Assembly: GCF_013402875.1 (NCBI RefSeq)
Contig: NZ_CP058579.1
Span: forward strand, 558,001 to 622,000
Origin: Halorarum salinum
GTDB lineage: Archaea > Halobacteriota > Halobacteria > Halobacteriales > Haloferacaceae
Length of the DNA stretch: 64,000 bases
Direction: 5' to 3'
Positions 52,623 through 61,716 of the stretch are shown here, one piece after another. Within the stretch, counting starts at the first letter, position 1, and every line of letters begins with the position of its first letter. The position numbers were made by a program, and so were the translations under genes. The notes beneath the pieces were generated by a model that saw only the letters and a program-made list of their open reading frames with translations, did not search any database and was not told the DNA's origin.

Positions 52623-54835
52623 TGTCGGACGCCCACGTTCGGGCGTTCGTCCGCGAGAGCGAGGAGGGGATCACGGAGCTGAACAACTCGCTGCTCGCGC
52701 TGGAGTCGGATCCCGACGACGCGGCGGCGATGGACGCCATCTTTCGGACCGCCCACACGCTGAAGGGGAACGCGGCCGCGATGGGCTTTTCCGACTTCTC
52801 GGGGCTCGCCCACGCGATGGAGGACCTGCTCGACGAAGTGCGGGACGGCGACATCGGGATCTCGCCGGAGCTGATGGACCTGCTGTTCGAGGGCGTCGAC
52901 CACCTCGACGCGATGCTCGGCGAGATCGACGAAGCGGGCGAGACGAGCGTCGACCCGGGCGACACCGAGGACGCGCTCCGAACGCTGGCCGAGGACGGCA
53001 CCGGGGCGCTGGAGTCCGACGACGAGGACGGTACCGCGGAAACCGATTCCGCTTCGGGTTCCGAGGGAACCGCAAGCGGGAACGACGGATCGGAGGACGA
53101 TTCGGCACCCGCCGACTTCGACCACGGGCTCGACCCGGTCGACGACGAGGGCGTCTACCGCGCGGCGGTGACGCTCTCGAAGACGGACATGCCGGGCGTC
53201 GACGCGATGTTCCTCCTGCAGGACGTGGAGAACGCGTTCGACGGGGTGGCGACCGACCCCGACCGGGAGGCCGTCGAGGACGGCGCGGGCGCGGACGGCT
53301 TCGACTGCTACCTGACCGCGCGAAGCGCCGAGGAGGTTCGCGCGGGGCTGGAGGCGACGAGCCAGGTCGAACGCGTCGAGGTGTCGACCGTCGAGGCCGC
53401 CGGCGGCGATCGGGGTGGCGGCCGCGAGGACGACCCGGCCCACGGTTCCGCCGGCCCCGCGAACGAGTCGGTCGACGGCGAGCCGATCGACGACGAGCCG
53501 GTCGACGGCGACGAACCGACCGCCGCCGAACCGAATGACGACGACGGGAATCGGAGCGGCGGTTCCTCGGAGACCATCTCGTCGGTCCGGGTCGACGTGG
53601 ACCAGCTGGACGACCTCTACGGGCTGGTCGAACAGCTCGTGACGAGCCGCATCAAGCTCCGGCGGGAGATGGAGGAGGCCGACATCGACTCGGAGAACCT
53701 CGACGAACTGGACAAGATCAGCTCGAACCTCCAGAACACGGTGATGGACATGCGGCTCATCCCGCTGTCGGCGGTCGTCGACACCTTCCCGCGGCTCGTT
53801 CGCGACCTCGCGCGCGGGCAGGACAAGGAGGTCTCCTTCGACGTCGACGGCCGCGACATCGAGCTGGACAGGACCATCCTCACCGAGATCCGGGACCCGC
53901 TCGTCCACATCCTCCGGAACGCCGTGGACCACGGCATCGAGGACCCCGACGAGCGGGAGGCCGCCGGGAAGGACCGGACGGGGACCATCGAACTGCGCGC
54001 GGACCGCGAGCGGGACCACGTCACCATCGTCGTCGAGGACGACGGCGGCGGCATCGACGCGGACGCCGTCCGCGAGAAGGCCGTCGAGAAGGGCGTGAAG
54101 CGCCGTGGCGAGGTCGAGGCGATGGACGACGACGAGGCGCGCGAACTCGTCTTCCACCCCGGCTTCTCCACCAACGACGAGGTGACCGACGTCTCGGGCC
54201 GCGGCGTCGGCATGGACGTGGTGAAGACGACCGTCAAGGAGCTCGACGGGACCGTCTCGCTCCGCTCGACGCCGGGGGAAGGCACCCGCTTCGAGATCCG
54301 CCTGCCCGTCACGGTCGCCATCGTCCGCGTGATGTTCATCGAGGTGAACGGCGTCGAGTACGGCGTCCCCATCAAGAACATCGCGGAGGTGTCCCGCGCG
54401 GACGGCGTCGACGTCGCCAACGGCGACGAGGTCGTCCGCCACGACGGCGACATCTACCCGGTCGTCCGCCTCGGCGAGGTGTTCGCCGACGCGACCGCGG
54501 GCGCGGACTCGGGCGACGGCTCGGCGGTCGCCGACGGCGGGAACGACCCGCCCGGCGAGGGAACGCCCGACGGGGGAACGACCAGGGACGGTTCGTCCGG
54601 CCGCGCGTCCCCCGGCGACCGGGAAGACCGTACGGACGGGATGCTCCTGCGCATCCGGGAGGACAAGCGGCCCGTCGCGCTCCACTGCGACGAGGTGCTC
54701 CACCAGGAGGAGGTCGTCGTGAAGCCGCTGGAGGGCATCCTCTCGGGGACGCCCGGCCTGTCGGGGACCGCGGTCCTCGGCGACGGGGACGTGGTGTCCA
54801 TCCTCGACGTGGAGACGCTCGGAGGGGGTCGATGA
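52622..54835 (+). CDS. cheA: Chemotaxis histidine kinase CheA
   Basis: The 737-residue kinase has an N-terminal HPt domain with His45 (FRTAHTLKGNAAAMGF), a P2-like region, long acidic linkers, the dimerisation helices (LDELDKISSNLQNTVMDMRL), the HATPase with VHILRNAVDHGIEDPDERE, VEDDGGGIDADAVREKAV and GRGVGMDVVKTTVKELDG, and a C-terminal CheW-like domain (VRVMFIEVNGVEYGVPIKNI). It phosphorylates CheY and CheB. The start codon touches the cheB stop and the stop overlaps cheR by four bases. Confidence 0.96.
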   Translation: MSDAHVRAFVRESEEGITELNNSLLALESDPDDAAAMDAIFRTAHTLKGNAAAMGFSDFSGLAHAMEDLLDEVRDGDIGISPELMDLLFEGVDHLDAMLGEIDEAGETSVDPGDTEDALRTLAEDGTGALESDDEDGTAETDSASGSEGTASGNDGSEDDSAPADFDHGLDPVDDEGVYRAAVTLSKTDMPGVDAMFLLQDVENAFDGVATDPDREAVEDGAGADGFDCYLTARSAEEVRAGLEATSQVERVEVSTVEAAGGDRGGGREDDPAHGSAGPANESVDGEPIDDEPVDGDEPTAAEPNDDDGNRSGGSSETISSVRVDVDQLDDLYGLVEQLVTSRIKLRREMEEADIDSENLDELDKISSNLQNTVMDMRLIPLSAVVDTFPRLVRDLARGQDKEVSFDVDGRDIELDRTILTEIRDPLVHILRNAVDHGIEDPDEREAAGKDRTGTIELRADRERDHVTIVVEDDGGGIDADAVREKAVEKGVKRRGEVEAMDDDEARELVFHPGFSTNDEVTDVSGRGVGMDVVKTTVKELDGTVSLRSTPGEGTRFEIRLPVTVAIVRVMFIEVNGVEYGVPIKNIAEVSRADGVDVANGDEVVRHDGDIYPVVRLGEVFADATAGADSGDGSAVADGGNDPPGEGTPDGGTTRDGSSGRASPGDREDRTDGMLLRIREDKRPVALHCDEVLHQEEVVVKPLEGILSGTPGLSGTAVLGDGDVVSILDVETLGGGR

Positions 54836-55650
54836 GGGCCGCGAGCGACGGCGGGGACGGGTTCGACGGGGTCATCCGCTACGTCGAGGACGAGGTGCCG
54901 TTCGAGCCGGGCTACTACAACGAGGCGTACCTCGGGCGACGCATCGCCGCGCGGATGCAGCGCCGGAAGGCGGCGGACCACGAGGAGTACCTCGGGATGC
55001 TCCGCCGGGACGACGACGAGCGCGAGGCGCTGCTCGACGCGCTCACGATCAACGTCACCGGCTTCTTCCGGGACCCGGACATGTGGGCCGACCTGCGGCC
55101 GGTGCTGCGCGAACTCTCGGCCGACCGGCGCCGGGTGAGCGCGTGGAGCGCCCCGTGTGCGGACGGCCGGGAGCCGTACTCGCTCGTGATGCTCGCGACC
55201 GACGACCCCGAGGTGAACGAGCGGCGACTCGACGTGGCCGCCTCCGACATCAGCGAGGAGGCGCTCGCCGCCGCCCGGGCCGGCGTGTACGAGACCACCC
55301 GAACGACCGACATCGGCGAGGAGCTCGGCCCGCTGTCGACCTACGAGCCGTACGTGGAGGAGGACGGGAACGTGTTCCGGGTCCGCGAGGCGATCAAGCG
55401 GCGGGTCAGCTTCGAGACGCGCGACCTCGTCAGCGACGGGGGCCGCTCGGACGTGGACCTGCTGTTCTGTCGGAACCTCCTCATCTACATCGACGCCGGG
55501 TACAAGGGCCGGCTGTTCGAGACCCTGGAGGCGTCGCTCCGGGAGGGCGGCTACCTCGTGGTCGGGAAGACCGAGACGATCCCGCCGGACAGCCGCGACG
55601 CGTTCGAACCGGTGGCGAAACGGAGCCGCATCTACCGCTACACGGGATAA
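54832..55650 (+). CDS. cheR: Chemotaxis protein methyltransferase CheR
   Basis: The 272-residue SAM-dependent enzyme shows the CheR N-terminal helical domain (GYYNEAYLGRRIAARMQRRK), LTINVTGFFRDPDMWADLRP, the SAM pocket SAWSAPCADGREPYSLVMLA, and VDLLFCRNLLIYIDAGYKGR. It methylates glutamates of transducers. It sits in a tightly coupled cheB-cheA-cheR group and its stop overlaps the start of the HEAT-repeat gene. Confidence 0.94.
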   Translation: MRAASDGGDGFDGVIRYVEDEVPFEPGYYNEAYLGRRIAARMQRRKAADHEEYLGMLRRDDDEREALLDALTINVTGFFRDPDMWADLRPVLRELSADRRRVSAWSAPCADGREPYSLVMLATDDPEVNERRLDVAASDISEEALAAARAGVYETTRTTDIGEELGPLSTYEPYVEEDGNVFRVREAIKRRVSFETRDLVSDGGRSDVDLLFCRNLLIYIDAGYKGRLFETLEASLREGGYLVVGKTETIPPDSRDAFEPVAKRSRIYRYTG

Positions 55651-56876
55651 TGTCGCTCTACCGCCTCGCCCGGGACAACGAGCTGGACGAGCTCTGTGAG
55701 CGGGCCAAACACAGCGACAGCGCGGCGGTTCGGAGACGGGCCGCCCTGATGCTCGGCGACGTGAGCGACCCGGGGGACGACCGGACGATGGACGTGCTCG
55801 TCCACCTCGTCACCGAGGACGAGGACGACGCGGTCCGCGCCGGCGCCGTCGACGCGCTGGACGAACTCGGCACCGACGCCGTCGAACGGCTGCTGGCCCG
55901 GAAGGCCGGCGTGAACCCCGACGGCGCGAACTGGGTCGCCGTCCGGGCGTTCGCGCGGGCACTCTCGGCGGACGTCCCCGAGTTCCGGATGGCCGCCGCG
56001 AACGCGCTGGGCCGCATCGGCGACTCGGACGCCGTCGGCCCGCTGGTGAAACGGCTGGACGACCCGCACCCGCACGTCCGCGAGCGAGCGTGTCACGCGC
56101 TCGGGCGCATCGGCGACCCGCGGCCGGTCGGGGAACTGCAGGGGATGCTGGCGGACGACCACGGGGCGGTGAAGGCCGCCGCCGCGGACGCGCTCGGGAC
56201 CATCGCGTCCGGGCCGGCGCTCGCGGCCCTGCTCGATCTGCTCGAGGACGGGAACCCCTCCATCCGCCGGGTCGCCGCGAGCGCGCTCGGCAACGCCAGC
56301 AGCGCGAAGCCGGTGCCGCGGCTCGCTGCGGCGCTGGGCGACGAACACGACACGGTCCGCAGCGCGGCGGTGTTCTCGATCATCGAGCTGCTCGCGAACG
56401 CGCCGACGAAGCAGTCACACCAGGTCCGCGAGGCCGTCGTCTCCGAACTGCGGGAGGCCGACGACGACACGGTGCTCGGCCCGCTCGTGGAGATCCTCGA
56501 GGAGGCGTCCCAGGCCCGGCAGCGGCGCAACGCCGTCTGGTTCCTCGGGCGCGTCACCAGCGAACGGCCGCCGGACGCGGTGGTCGACGCGCTCGTCGAG
56601 GCGCTCTCGGACGACGATAAGATGACCGCCCAGTTCGCCGCGACGAGCGTCACCGAACTGGAGGGACACGGCGTCGAGTCGGCGCTCGTCGGCCTGCTGC
56701 GCGACGACGAGGCGCCGACGGACGCGCGGGCGAAGGCGGCGTTCGCGCTCGGCGACGTGGGCGGCTCCCGGGCCCGGGAGGAGCTCGACCGGATCACCGA
56801 CGCCGACGACGTGGACAGACGGATCAGGAAACGGGCGTTCGCTGCGCTCTCGAAGCTCGGAGGTGTGAGACGATGA
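55650..56876 (+). CDS. HEAT-repeat protein associated with chemotaxis
   Basis: The 408-residue protein is a solenoid of about ten HEAT/PBS-lyase-type repeats (for example VRRRAALMLGDVSDPGD, VRAGAVDALDELGT, FRMAAANALGRIGDSDAVGP, VRERACHALGRIGDPRPVGE, IRRVAASALGNASSAKPVPR). In Halobacterium salinarum a HEAT_PBS protein adjoining the chemotaxis genes interacts with CheF and the chemotaxis machinery. The overlap with cheR and cheF here fits that. The start is the ATG overlapping the cheR TAA. Confidence 0.87.
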   Translation: MSLYRLARDNELDELCERAKHSDSAAVRRRAALMLGDVSDPGDDRTMDVLVHLVTEDEDDAVRAGAVDALDELGTDAVERLLARKAGVNPDGANWVAVRAFARALSADVPEFRMAAANALGRIGDSDAVGPLVKRLDDPHPHVRERACHALGRIGDPRPVGELQGMLADDHGAVKAAAADALGTIASGPALAALLDLLEDGNPSIRRVAASALGNASSAKPVPRLAAALGDEHDTVRSAAVFSIIELLANAPTKQSHQVREAVVSELREADDDTVLGPLVEILEEASQARQRRNAVWFLGRVTSERPPDAVVDALVEALSDDDKMTAQFAATSVTELEGHGVESALVGLLRDDEAPTDARAKAAFALGDVGGSRAREELDRITDADDVDRRIRKRAFAALSKLGGVRR

Positions 56877-57748
56877 ACGACGGGAACGACGGGGAGTACA
56901 AGGTCGCGGACACCCACGGCCGGTTCGCACAGGCGGTCAAGAACGGCAGAAAGATCAACGACGTGAGCTGGACGAACGGTCGCATCATCCTCTCGAACCG
57001 GCGGATCGTCCTCGTGGGCAACGGGGGGAAACGGACCATCGCGCTCTCGGAGGTCGAGGGGATCGGCGGCCGGTACGACGCCAGCCAGGACATCGCGCGC
57101 GTCTCCAACTACGTGAGCCTCCGGCTCGGCGAGGAGGTGTTCCTCCTCACCTCGGAGGACCACGAGGCGTTCCGGACGGACCTCTACCGGGCGTTCCTCG
57201 ACCGCCGGGTCGTGTACGCCCGCCACCCGGCGGTCGCCGGCGGCGTCGTGCAGGACACCGAGTGGGAGCAGGCCCGCGTGAAGGTGGAGGCCGACGGCAT
57301 CAGCGTCGCCCAGCAGAGCGGCGCGTTCGTCAGGCTCGAGCTCGACGACATCGGCACGCTGGAGGAGGCCGAACGCACCGTTTTCGACGAGAAGCGGACC
57401 GTCATCGAGGCCGAGCACACCGACGAGGACGGCACCAGCGTGCGGACGTACCTCTCGGGCGAACCGTGGCACGTCGCGGTCATCAAGTCGTACCTCCGGC
57501 AGGGCCAACGGCAGGCCGAGGGCTCGGTCGAGTTGAGCGAGGCCGAACGCGAGGTGCTGATGGCGCTGTACTCGGGGGTCTCCTCCTTCGAGGTGCCGAA
57601 CTTCCTCGGCATGGACGTCGACCGCGTCGAGGAGACGTTCGAACGGCTCATCGAACTCGATGTGCTGGAGGAGGTGCGGACGCGACGGGAGGTGAACCTG
57701 ATGCCGCGGGGACGGAACATCGCGAGCGAGGCGATGAACGAGCAGTGA
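56873..57748 (+). CDS. cheF1: Chemotaxis-archaellum adaptor CheF (DUF439)
   Basis: The 291-residue protein (KVADTHGRFAQAVKNGRKIN, GRIILSNRRIVLVGNGGKRT, EVEGIGGRYDASQDIARVSN, ending DVLEEVRTRREVNLMPRGRN) matches the CheF family, which links phosphorylated CheY to the archaellum motor. The C-terminal 80 residues look like a winged-helix unit (SEAEREVLMALYSGVSSFEV). It overlaps the HEAT-repeat gene by four bases. A second paralogue lies at 60693-61559. Confidence 0.86.
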   Translation: MNDGNDGEYKVADTHGRFAQAVKNGRKINDVSWTNGRIILSNRRIVLVGNGGKRTIALSEVEGIGGRYDASQDIARVSNYVSLRLGEEVFLLTSEDHEAFRTDLYRAFLDRRVVYARHPAVAGGVVQDTEWEQARVKVEADGISVAQQSGAFVRLELDDIGTLEEAERTVFDEKRTVIEAEHTDEDGTSVRTYLSGEPWHVAVIKSYLRQGQRQAEGSVELSEAEREVLMALYSGVSSFEVPNFLGMDVDRVEETFERLIELDVLEEVRTRREVNLMPRGRNIASEAMNEQ

Positions 57749-58183
57749 TTTCGTGGGGTCGTGCGTTTTCGTGGTCGAGTCGACAGTTTCGCGAGTAGCG
57801 CTCTTCTCGGCGGCCTGGACCAGTGGACCGTGACAGAACCTAGTTCCCGAAAGTCCCCGCGGCTGTCGAGTCCGGAATCTGCCCGGTCGTCGGGGGACGG
57901 TTTCCGAAAGCCCCCGCGGGTGTCGGCTCGCGCGGCCGGCTGCGCTCCTCGCGCTCGTTACACTCGCGCTGCGGTGCTTGACCGCCCGTGCATCGCCGAC
58001 ACCCGCGGCCCCTTTCAGTCCCACCCCGCACCGCAAACCGCACCTCACCCTCCCCAGCCTCCTGCGCTCCTCGCCTCGGTCGTTCACTCCGTTCACTCCC
58101 TCTGCTGCGGTGCTCGTCCCTCGCGCGTCGTCGGCCGCGCACAGGGCGCGGCCGCCGCGCGCCAACCGGCTGATTCCCACCGC
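57749..58183. repeat. Intergenic region with repeat copy 3 and an internal inverted repeat
   Basis: No gene is supported in these 435 bases. From 57909 it repeats the block found at 32763: cgaaagcccccgcggg, then (from 58001) acccgcggcccctttcag, cctccccagcctcctgcgct and ggtgctcgtccctcgcgc. A 14-bp inverted repeat, ccgcgggtgtcggc (57914-57927) and gccgacacccgcgg (57995-58008), encloses about 67 bases absent from copy 1. A further partial cgaaagtccccgcgg starts at 57846. Confidence 0.75.
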
Positions 58184-58777
58184 TCAGCGATCCACCGACC
58201 CCTCGCCCGTCGCCACCGCGTCGTCGAACCACGGCTCCCGGCGCGCGTCGGCGAACGTCGTCGGCGGGTCCGGGTCGTCGGCGTACTCGCCGACCGACAG
58301 GTGCCACCAGCGCACGTCGCGCCACTCGCCGTGCTTGTACCCCACGCGCTCGAAGGTCCCCACCGGATCGAACCCCATCGCCTCGTGGAAGCCCGTGCTC
58401 GCTGGGTTCGGGAGCGCCGTCACGGCGTAGACGTTCCGGAACCCCTGTCGTCGGAGCACGGCGAACAGCGACTCGTACAGCCCCCGTGCGACCCCGGCGC
58501 GGCGCGCGTCCTCGCGGACGTACACCGAACTCTCGACCGACCAGCGGTACGCCCCCCGCCCCCGGTGCTCGTGGGCGCAGGCGTAGCCGAGAACCGAACC
58601 GTCGTCGCGGACGAGCCACGGGAGCCGGTCGACCGTGTCGGCGATCCGGCGGCGCATCGCCGCCTCGTCCGGCGGTTCCTCCTCGAACGAGACGCTCGTC
58701 TCCCCGACGAACGGCGCGTAGATGTCCCGGATGGGGGCGGCGTCGGCCGCGGTCGCGGGGCGGATGTTCGGGGACAC
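58184..58777 (-). CDS. GNAT acetyltransferase, phosphinothricin-acetyltransferase-like
   Basis: The 197-residue protein shows NIRPATAADAAPIRDIYAPF, TSVSFEEEPPDEAAMRRRIA, YRWSVESSVYVREDARRAGV (acetyl-CoA loop), VYAVTALPNPASTGFHEAMG and FDPVGTFERVGYKHGEWRDV, the pattern of the Pat/YncA-like GNAT subgroup that acetylates amino-acid-like toxins or methionine derivatives. The GTG start is preferred over an upstream ATG because a TATA-like TTTTTC lies about 26 bases above it. Confidence 0.84.
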   Translation of the reverse strand: MSPNIRPATAADAAPIRDIYAPFVGETSVSFEEEPPDEAAMRRRIADTVDRLPWLVRDDGSVLGYACAHEHRGRGAYRWSVESSVYVREDARRAGVARGLYESLFAVLRRQGFRNVYAVTALPNPASTGFHEAMGFDPVGTFERVGYKHGEWRDVRWWHLSVGEYADDPDPPTTFADARREPWFDDAVATGEGSVDR

Positions 58778-58966
58778 GTCCGTCGGTGGCGGCCGGGAGA
58801 GAAAAAGCCGCCCCCCACGTCCGATTCCGTCCGTCACCCCGTCAGAATCCATGAGTCGCCCCCACCTGTCGCTCGCAACGGATGCGACGCCCTCCGGTCG
58901 CGCGACGGTACGCCGTCGCCGTTCGTCCTTGGCCACTTCGGAGTCCGGTTCGGAGGGGTGGGACGA

Positions 58967-59070
58967 CTACGTGTTCACCGACTCGATGCGCTGGCTCACG
59001 GCGAGGCGACCCTTCGCGGTGAGCCCCGTCCCGGTCCCGGCGTCCACGAACCCGTCGGAAGTCAGTCGGG
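58967..59070 (-). pseudogene. Remnant of a CheF-family 3' end
   Basis: On the minus strand this stretch reads LTSDGFVDAGTGTGLTAKGR then LAVSQRIESVNT and a TAG stop, clearly homologous to the last residues of the full cheF at 60693 (GIVVDTETGTELTAKGRVVV, GQRLESVNT, stop). No further CheF homology continues upstream. It is therefore a detached, diverged 3' end of a cheF gene lying on the far side of the carotenoid oxygenase gene and in the same orientation as the intact copy. Confidence 0.8.
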
Positions 59071-59205
59071 GCATCCCGGGTACAACCACCGATGTCGGTG
59101 GACGACGCAGAACCGATAGCGCTCGCACGAGGGAGGCGACGTCACCGTGCCCATCGACGGAGTCGAGGGCAGCAACTTGATGGAGCGAGACGACGAAAAC
59201 CGGGC

Positions 59206-60630
59206 ATGTCGGCGCCCTACGCTCCGGGGTTCCGTTCGTTGACGAACGAGGTCACCGACCACCGCCCCCCGGTGGAGGGATCGATCCCCGAGTGGCTCTC
59301 GGGGACGCTCGTTCGCAACGGACCCGGTCGCTTCGACGTCGGGTCCGAACGCCTCACCCACTGGTTCGACGGGTTGGCGATGCTCCGTCGCTACGCCTTC
59401 GACGACGGCGAGATCACCTACTCGAACAGGTTCCTCCGGACGAACGCGTACGAGGACGCGTTGCACGGGACGCTAACCGGGCAGTTCGCCACCGACACGC
59501 GCGGCTGGCGGAAGGTCCTCTCGTGGCTCCGGTCGCTCGGGCCGCCGGACAGCACGGACAACGCGAACGTCCACGTCGCCCGTCTCGACGGCGAGTACGT
59601 CGCGCTCACCGAAGCCCCGCGCCGGGTCGCCTTCGATCCGCGGACGCTCGGAACGCGCGGGGAGTTCACGTTCGAGGACGAACTGACCGAACACGTCGCG
59701 ACCGCGCATCTCGTCGACGACCCCCACCGCCGGGAGTGGGTGGGGTTCGCGACCCAGTTCGGGCGGCGGCCCCGGTACCACCTCTACCGGATTCCCGTGG
59801 GGAGCAGGTCGCGTGAGGTGATCGCGTCGATCGACGCCGACGGGCCGGCGTACGTCCACGATTGCAGCGTCACTGCCGACCACGTCGTCGTCGTCGAGAC
59901 GCCGCTGGTGATCTCCGTGCTGCGGGCGCTCAGCCCGTTCTCCGAGGGTGTACTCGACGCGTTCGACTGGCGGCCCGAGCGGGGGACGCGCGTGCTGGTC
60001 GTCGATCGGGAGACCGGCGACCTGGTGGCCGACCCGACGCTCCCGCCCGCGTTCGTGTTCCACCACGTCAACGCCTACGCCGACGGCGACACGGTGGTAC
60101 TGGACCTCGTCGAGTACCCGAACGCGGACGTCGTCGAGGCGATGCGGCTGGACCGTCTCGCCGGTGACGGGTCCGATGCCGTGTCGGGGTTCCCGGACGT
60201 TCCGGACGGGTACCCGGTACGGTATCGAATCGACACGCGACGCGGCATCGTCGATCGCGCTCGACTCCATCCGACTGGGATGGAGCTGCCGCGCGTCCCA
60301 CGTCGCGTCGTCGGCCGCCGGCATCGCTACGCGTACGGTCAGGGGACGGACCGCGACGGCGCGAACGGCCTCGTGAAACTCGACTGCGAGGCCGGAACGA
60401 CGCGCGAGTGGTGGGAGCGGTCGGTGTTCGTGGAGGAACCGGTTCCCGTACGGCGACCGGGCGGGACCGACGAGGACGACGGCGTGGTGGTGGCGACGGC
60501 GCTCGACGCCGACCGCGAGCGGACGCTCCTCCTCGTCTTCGACGCCGCGACGCTCGACCTCCTGGCCCGGACGGTCCTCCCGCACGCGGAGCCGTTCGGC
60601 TTCCACGGCCGGTTCTTCGCGGAGGCGTGA
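59206..60630 (+). CDS. Carotenoid cleavage oxygenase-family protein
   Basis: The 474-residue protein has the RPE65/carotenoid oxygenase pattern: SLTNEVTDHRPPVEGSIPEW, LSGTLVRNGPGRFDVGSERL, THWFDGLAMLRRYAFDDGEI, TDNANVHVARLDGEYVALTE, PAYVHDCSVTADHVVVVETP, FVFHHVNAYADGDTVVLDLV and the final HAEPFGFHGRFFAEA. His residues in the four blades (for example ATAHLVDD, VHDCSV, FHHVNA, PFGFHG) could hold the catalytic iron. It may cleave a carotenoid, for instance to retinal. The start at MSAPYAPGF follows a noncoding gap. Confidence 0.85.
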   Translation: MSAPYAPGFRSLTNEVTDHRPPVEGSIPEWLSGTLVRNGPGRFDVGSERLTHWFDGLAMLRRYAFDDGEITYSNRFLRTNAYEDALHGTLTGQFATDTRGWRKVLSWLRSLGPPDSTDNANVHVARLDGEYVALTEAPRRVAFDPRTLGTRGEFTFEDELTEHVATAHLVDDPHRREWVGFATQFGRRPRYHLYRIPVGSRSREVIASIDADGPAYVHDCSVTADHVVVVETPLVISVLRALSPFSEGVLDAFDWRPERGTRVLVVDRETGDLVADPTLPPAFVFHHVNAYADGDTVVLDLVEYPNADVVEAMRLDRLAGDGSDAVSGFPDVPDGYPVRYRIDTRRGIVDRARLHPTGMELPRVPRRVVGRRHRYAYGQGTDRDGANGLVKLDCEAGTTREWWERSVFVEEPVPVRRPGGTDEDDGVVVATALDADRERTLLLVFDAATLDLLARTVLPHAEPFGFHGRFFAEA

Positions 60631-60692
60631 TTCCCGATCGGGGCGGTCCGCTCGCCGATGGAACGGAACCTGCGGACCGGAGTCCGGACACC

Positions 60693-61559
60693 TCAGGTGT
60701 TCACCGACTCCAGCCGCTGGCCCACGACGACCCGGCCCTTCGCGGTCAACTCGGTCCCCGTCTCCGTGTCCACGACGATTCCCTGCTCGGCGAGGCCGTT
60801 CAACAGCATGGTGAGCCGCTGGGGGTCGATGTCCACGATGGCCGACAGCGAGACGCCCTCGCCCGCCGAGTAGAGCGAGACGAGCACCTCCAGTTCGTCC
60901 TCGCCGAGGCTGACGTCCTCGAGTTCCTCCTTCACGTCGGCGTACCGGAGCCGGATGTACCGCCCGAGCAGGTTCGTCTTCCGCCCGGAGCCGATGCCGA
61001 CCTCGGAGGTGACCGCGGTGCCGTCGTCGATGTGCCGGAAGGTGACCACCGGGCGCGGGCCGTTGCCGAGGTCGCGGTCCTCGCGCTCGACGGCGACGAC
61101 CGTCTCCAGGTCGACCGTGAACGGGTCCGTCTCGCGGACGAACGTGAGTTTGCCGTGTTCGAGTCGGAGCGACGCCCGCTCGGAGGACGCGTCCGTGACC
61201 CGACCGCCCCGCCGCGCCGGGTGGCGAACGAGCGCGGGCGTCTCGTTGAGCAGCACCTTGAACAGCACCGTGGCGAACCGGTCGATGTTCGTGTCCGAGC
61301 CCTCGACGGCGGCGACCCGCCGCTCGTCGTCGACGCGGTAGGCGAGGGTGACGGTGTCGTCGAAGTAGGGCGCCATCTCCGGGGGGACCTGCCCCACCTT
61401 CACGTCGAACACCGACGAGAGGGGGACCGTCTCCCGCAGGTCGTCGGTCGCGAGCACGAGCCGTCGCTCGCTGAGCAGGATGCGGCCCGTCGGGGGCTCG
61501 CCCGCGACGCCGGCCGCGAAGAAGCGGCCGACGAAGTCCGCGACGACCGACTCGCTCAT
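60693..61559 (-). CDS. cheF2: Second CheF-family chemotaxis adaptor
   Basis: The 288-residue protein is a CheF paralogue of the product at 56873: VADFVGRFFAAGVAGEPPTG, RILLSERRLVLATDDLRETV, PLSSVFDVKVGQVPPEMAPY, the middle VSLGEDELEVLVSLYSAGEG and the end LTMLLNGLAEQGIVVDTETG, then TELTAKGRVVVGQRLESVNT. The two CheF proteins in Halobacterium salinarum both connect the chemotaxis system to the archaellum, though one is dominant. It is transcribed opposite to the carotenoid oxygenase and hisA genes. Confidence 0.86.
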   Translation of the reverse strand: MSESVVADFVGRFFAAGVAGEPPTGRILLSERRLVLATDDLRETVPLSSVFDVKVGQVPPEMAPYFDDTVTLAYRVDDERRVAAVEGSDTNIDRFATVLFKVLLNETPALVRHPARRGGRVTDASSERASLRLEHGKLTFVRETDPFTVDLETVVAVEREDRDLGNGPRPVVTFRHIDDGTAVTSEVGIGSGRKTNLLGRYIRLRYADVKEELEDVSLGEDELEVLVSLYSAGEGVSLSAIVDIDPQRLTMLLNGLAEQGIVVDTETGTELTAKGRVVVGQRLESVNT

Positions 61560-61716
61560 ACACCCCGCTACGAGTCGGATTACTTCACAGTTTCGCACGG
61601 CGTATTCATCCGAACATCGGGGACGGCGCGGCGTTCGAGGGGAGTCCGCGTCGCCGTCGTAGACTGCCGCCATCACGAACCGTTTTCCCCCTGCCCGGGC
61701 TACCGCCGGTGTCCGA

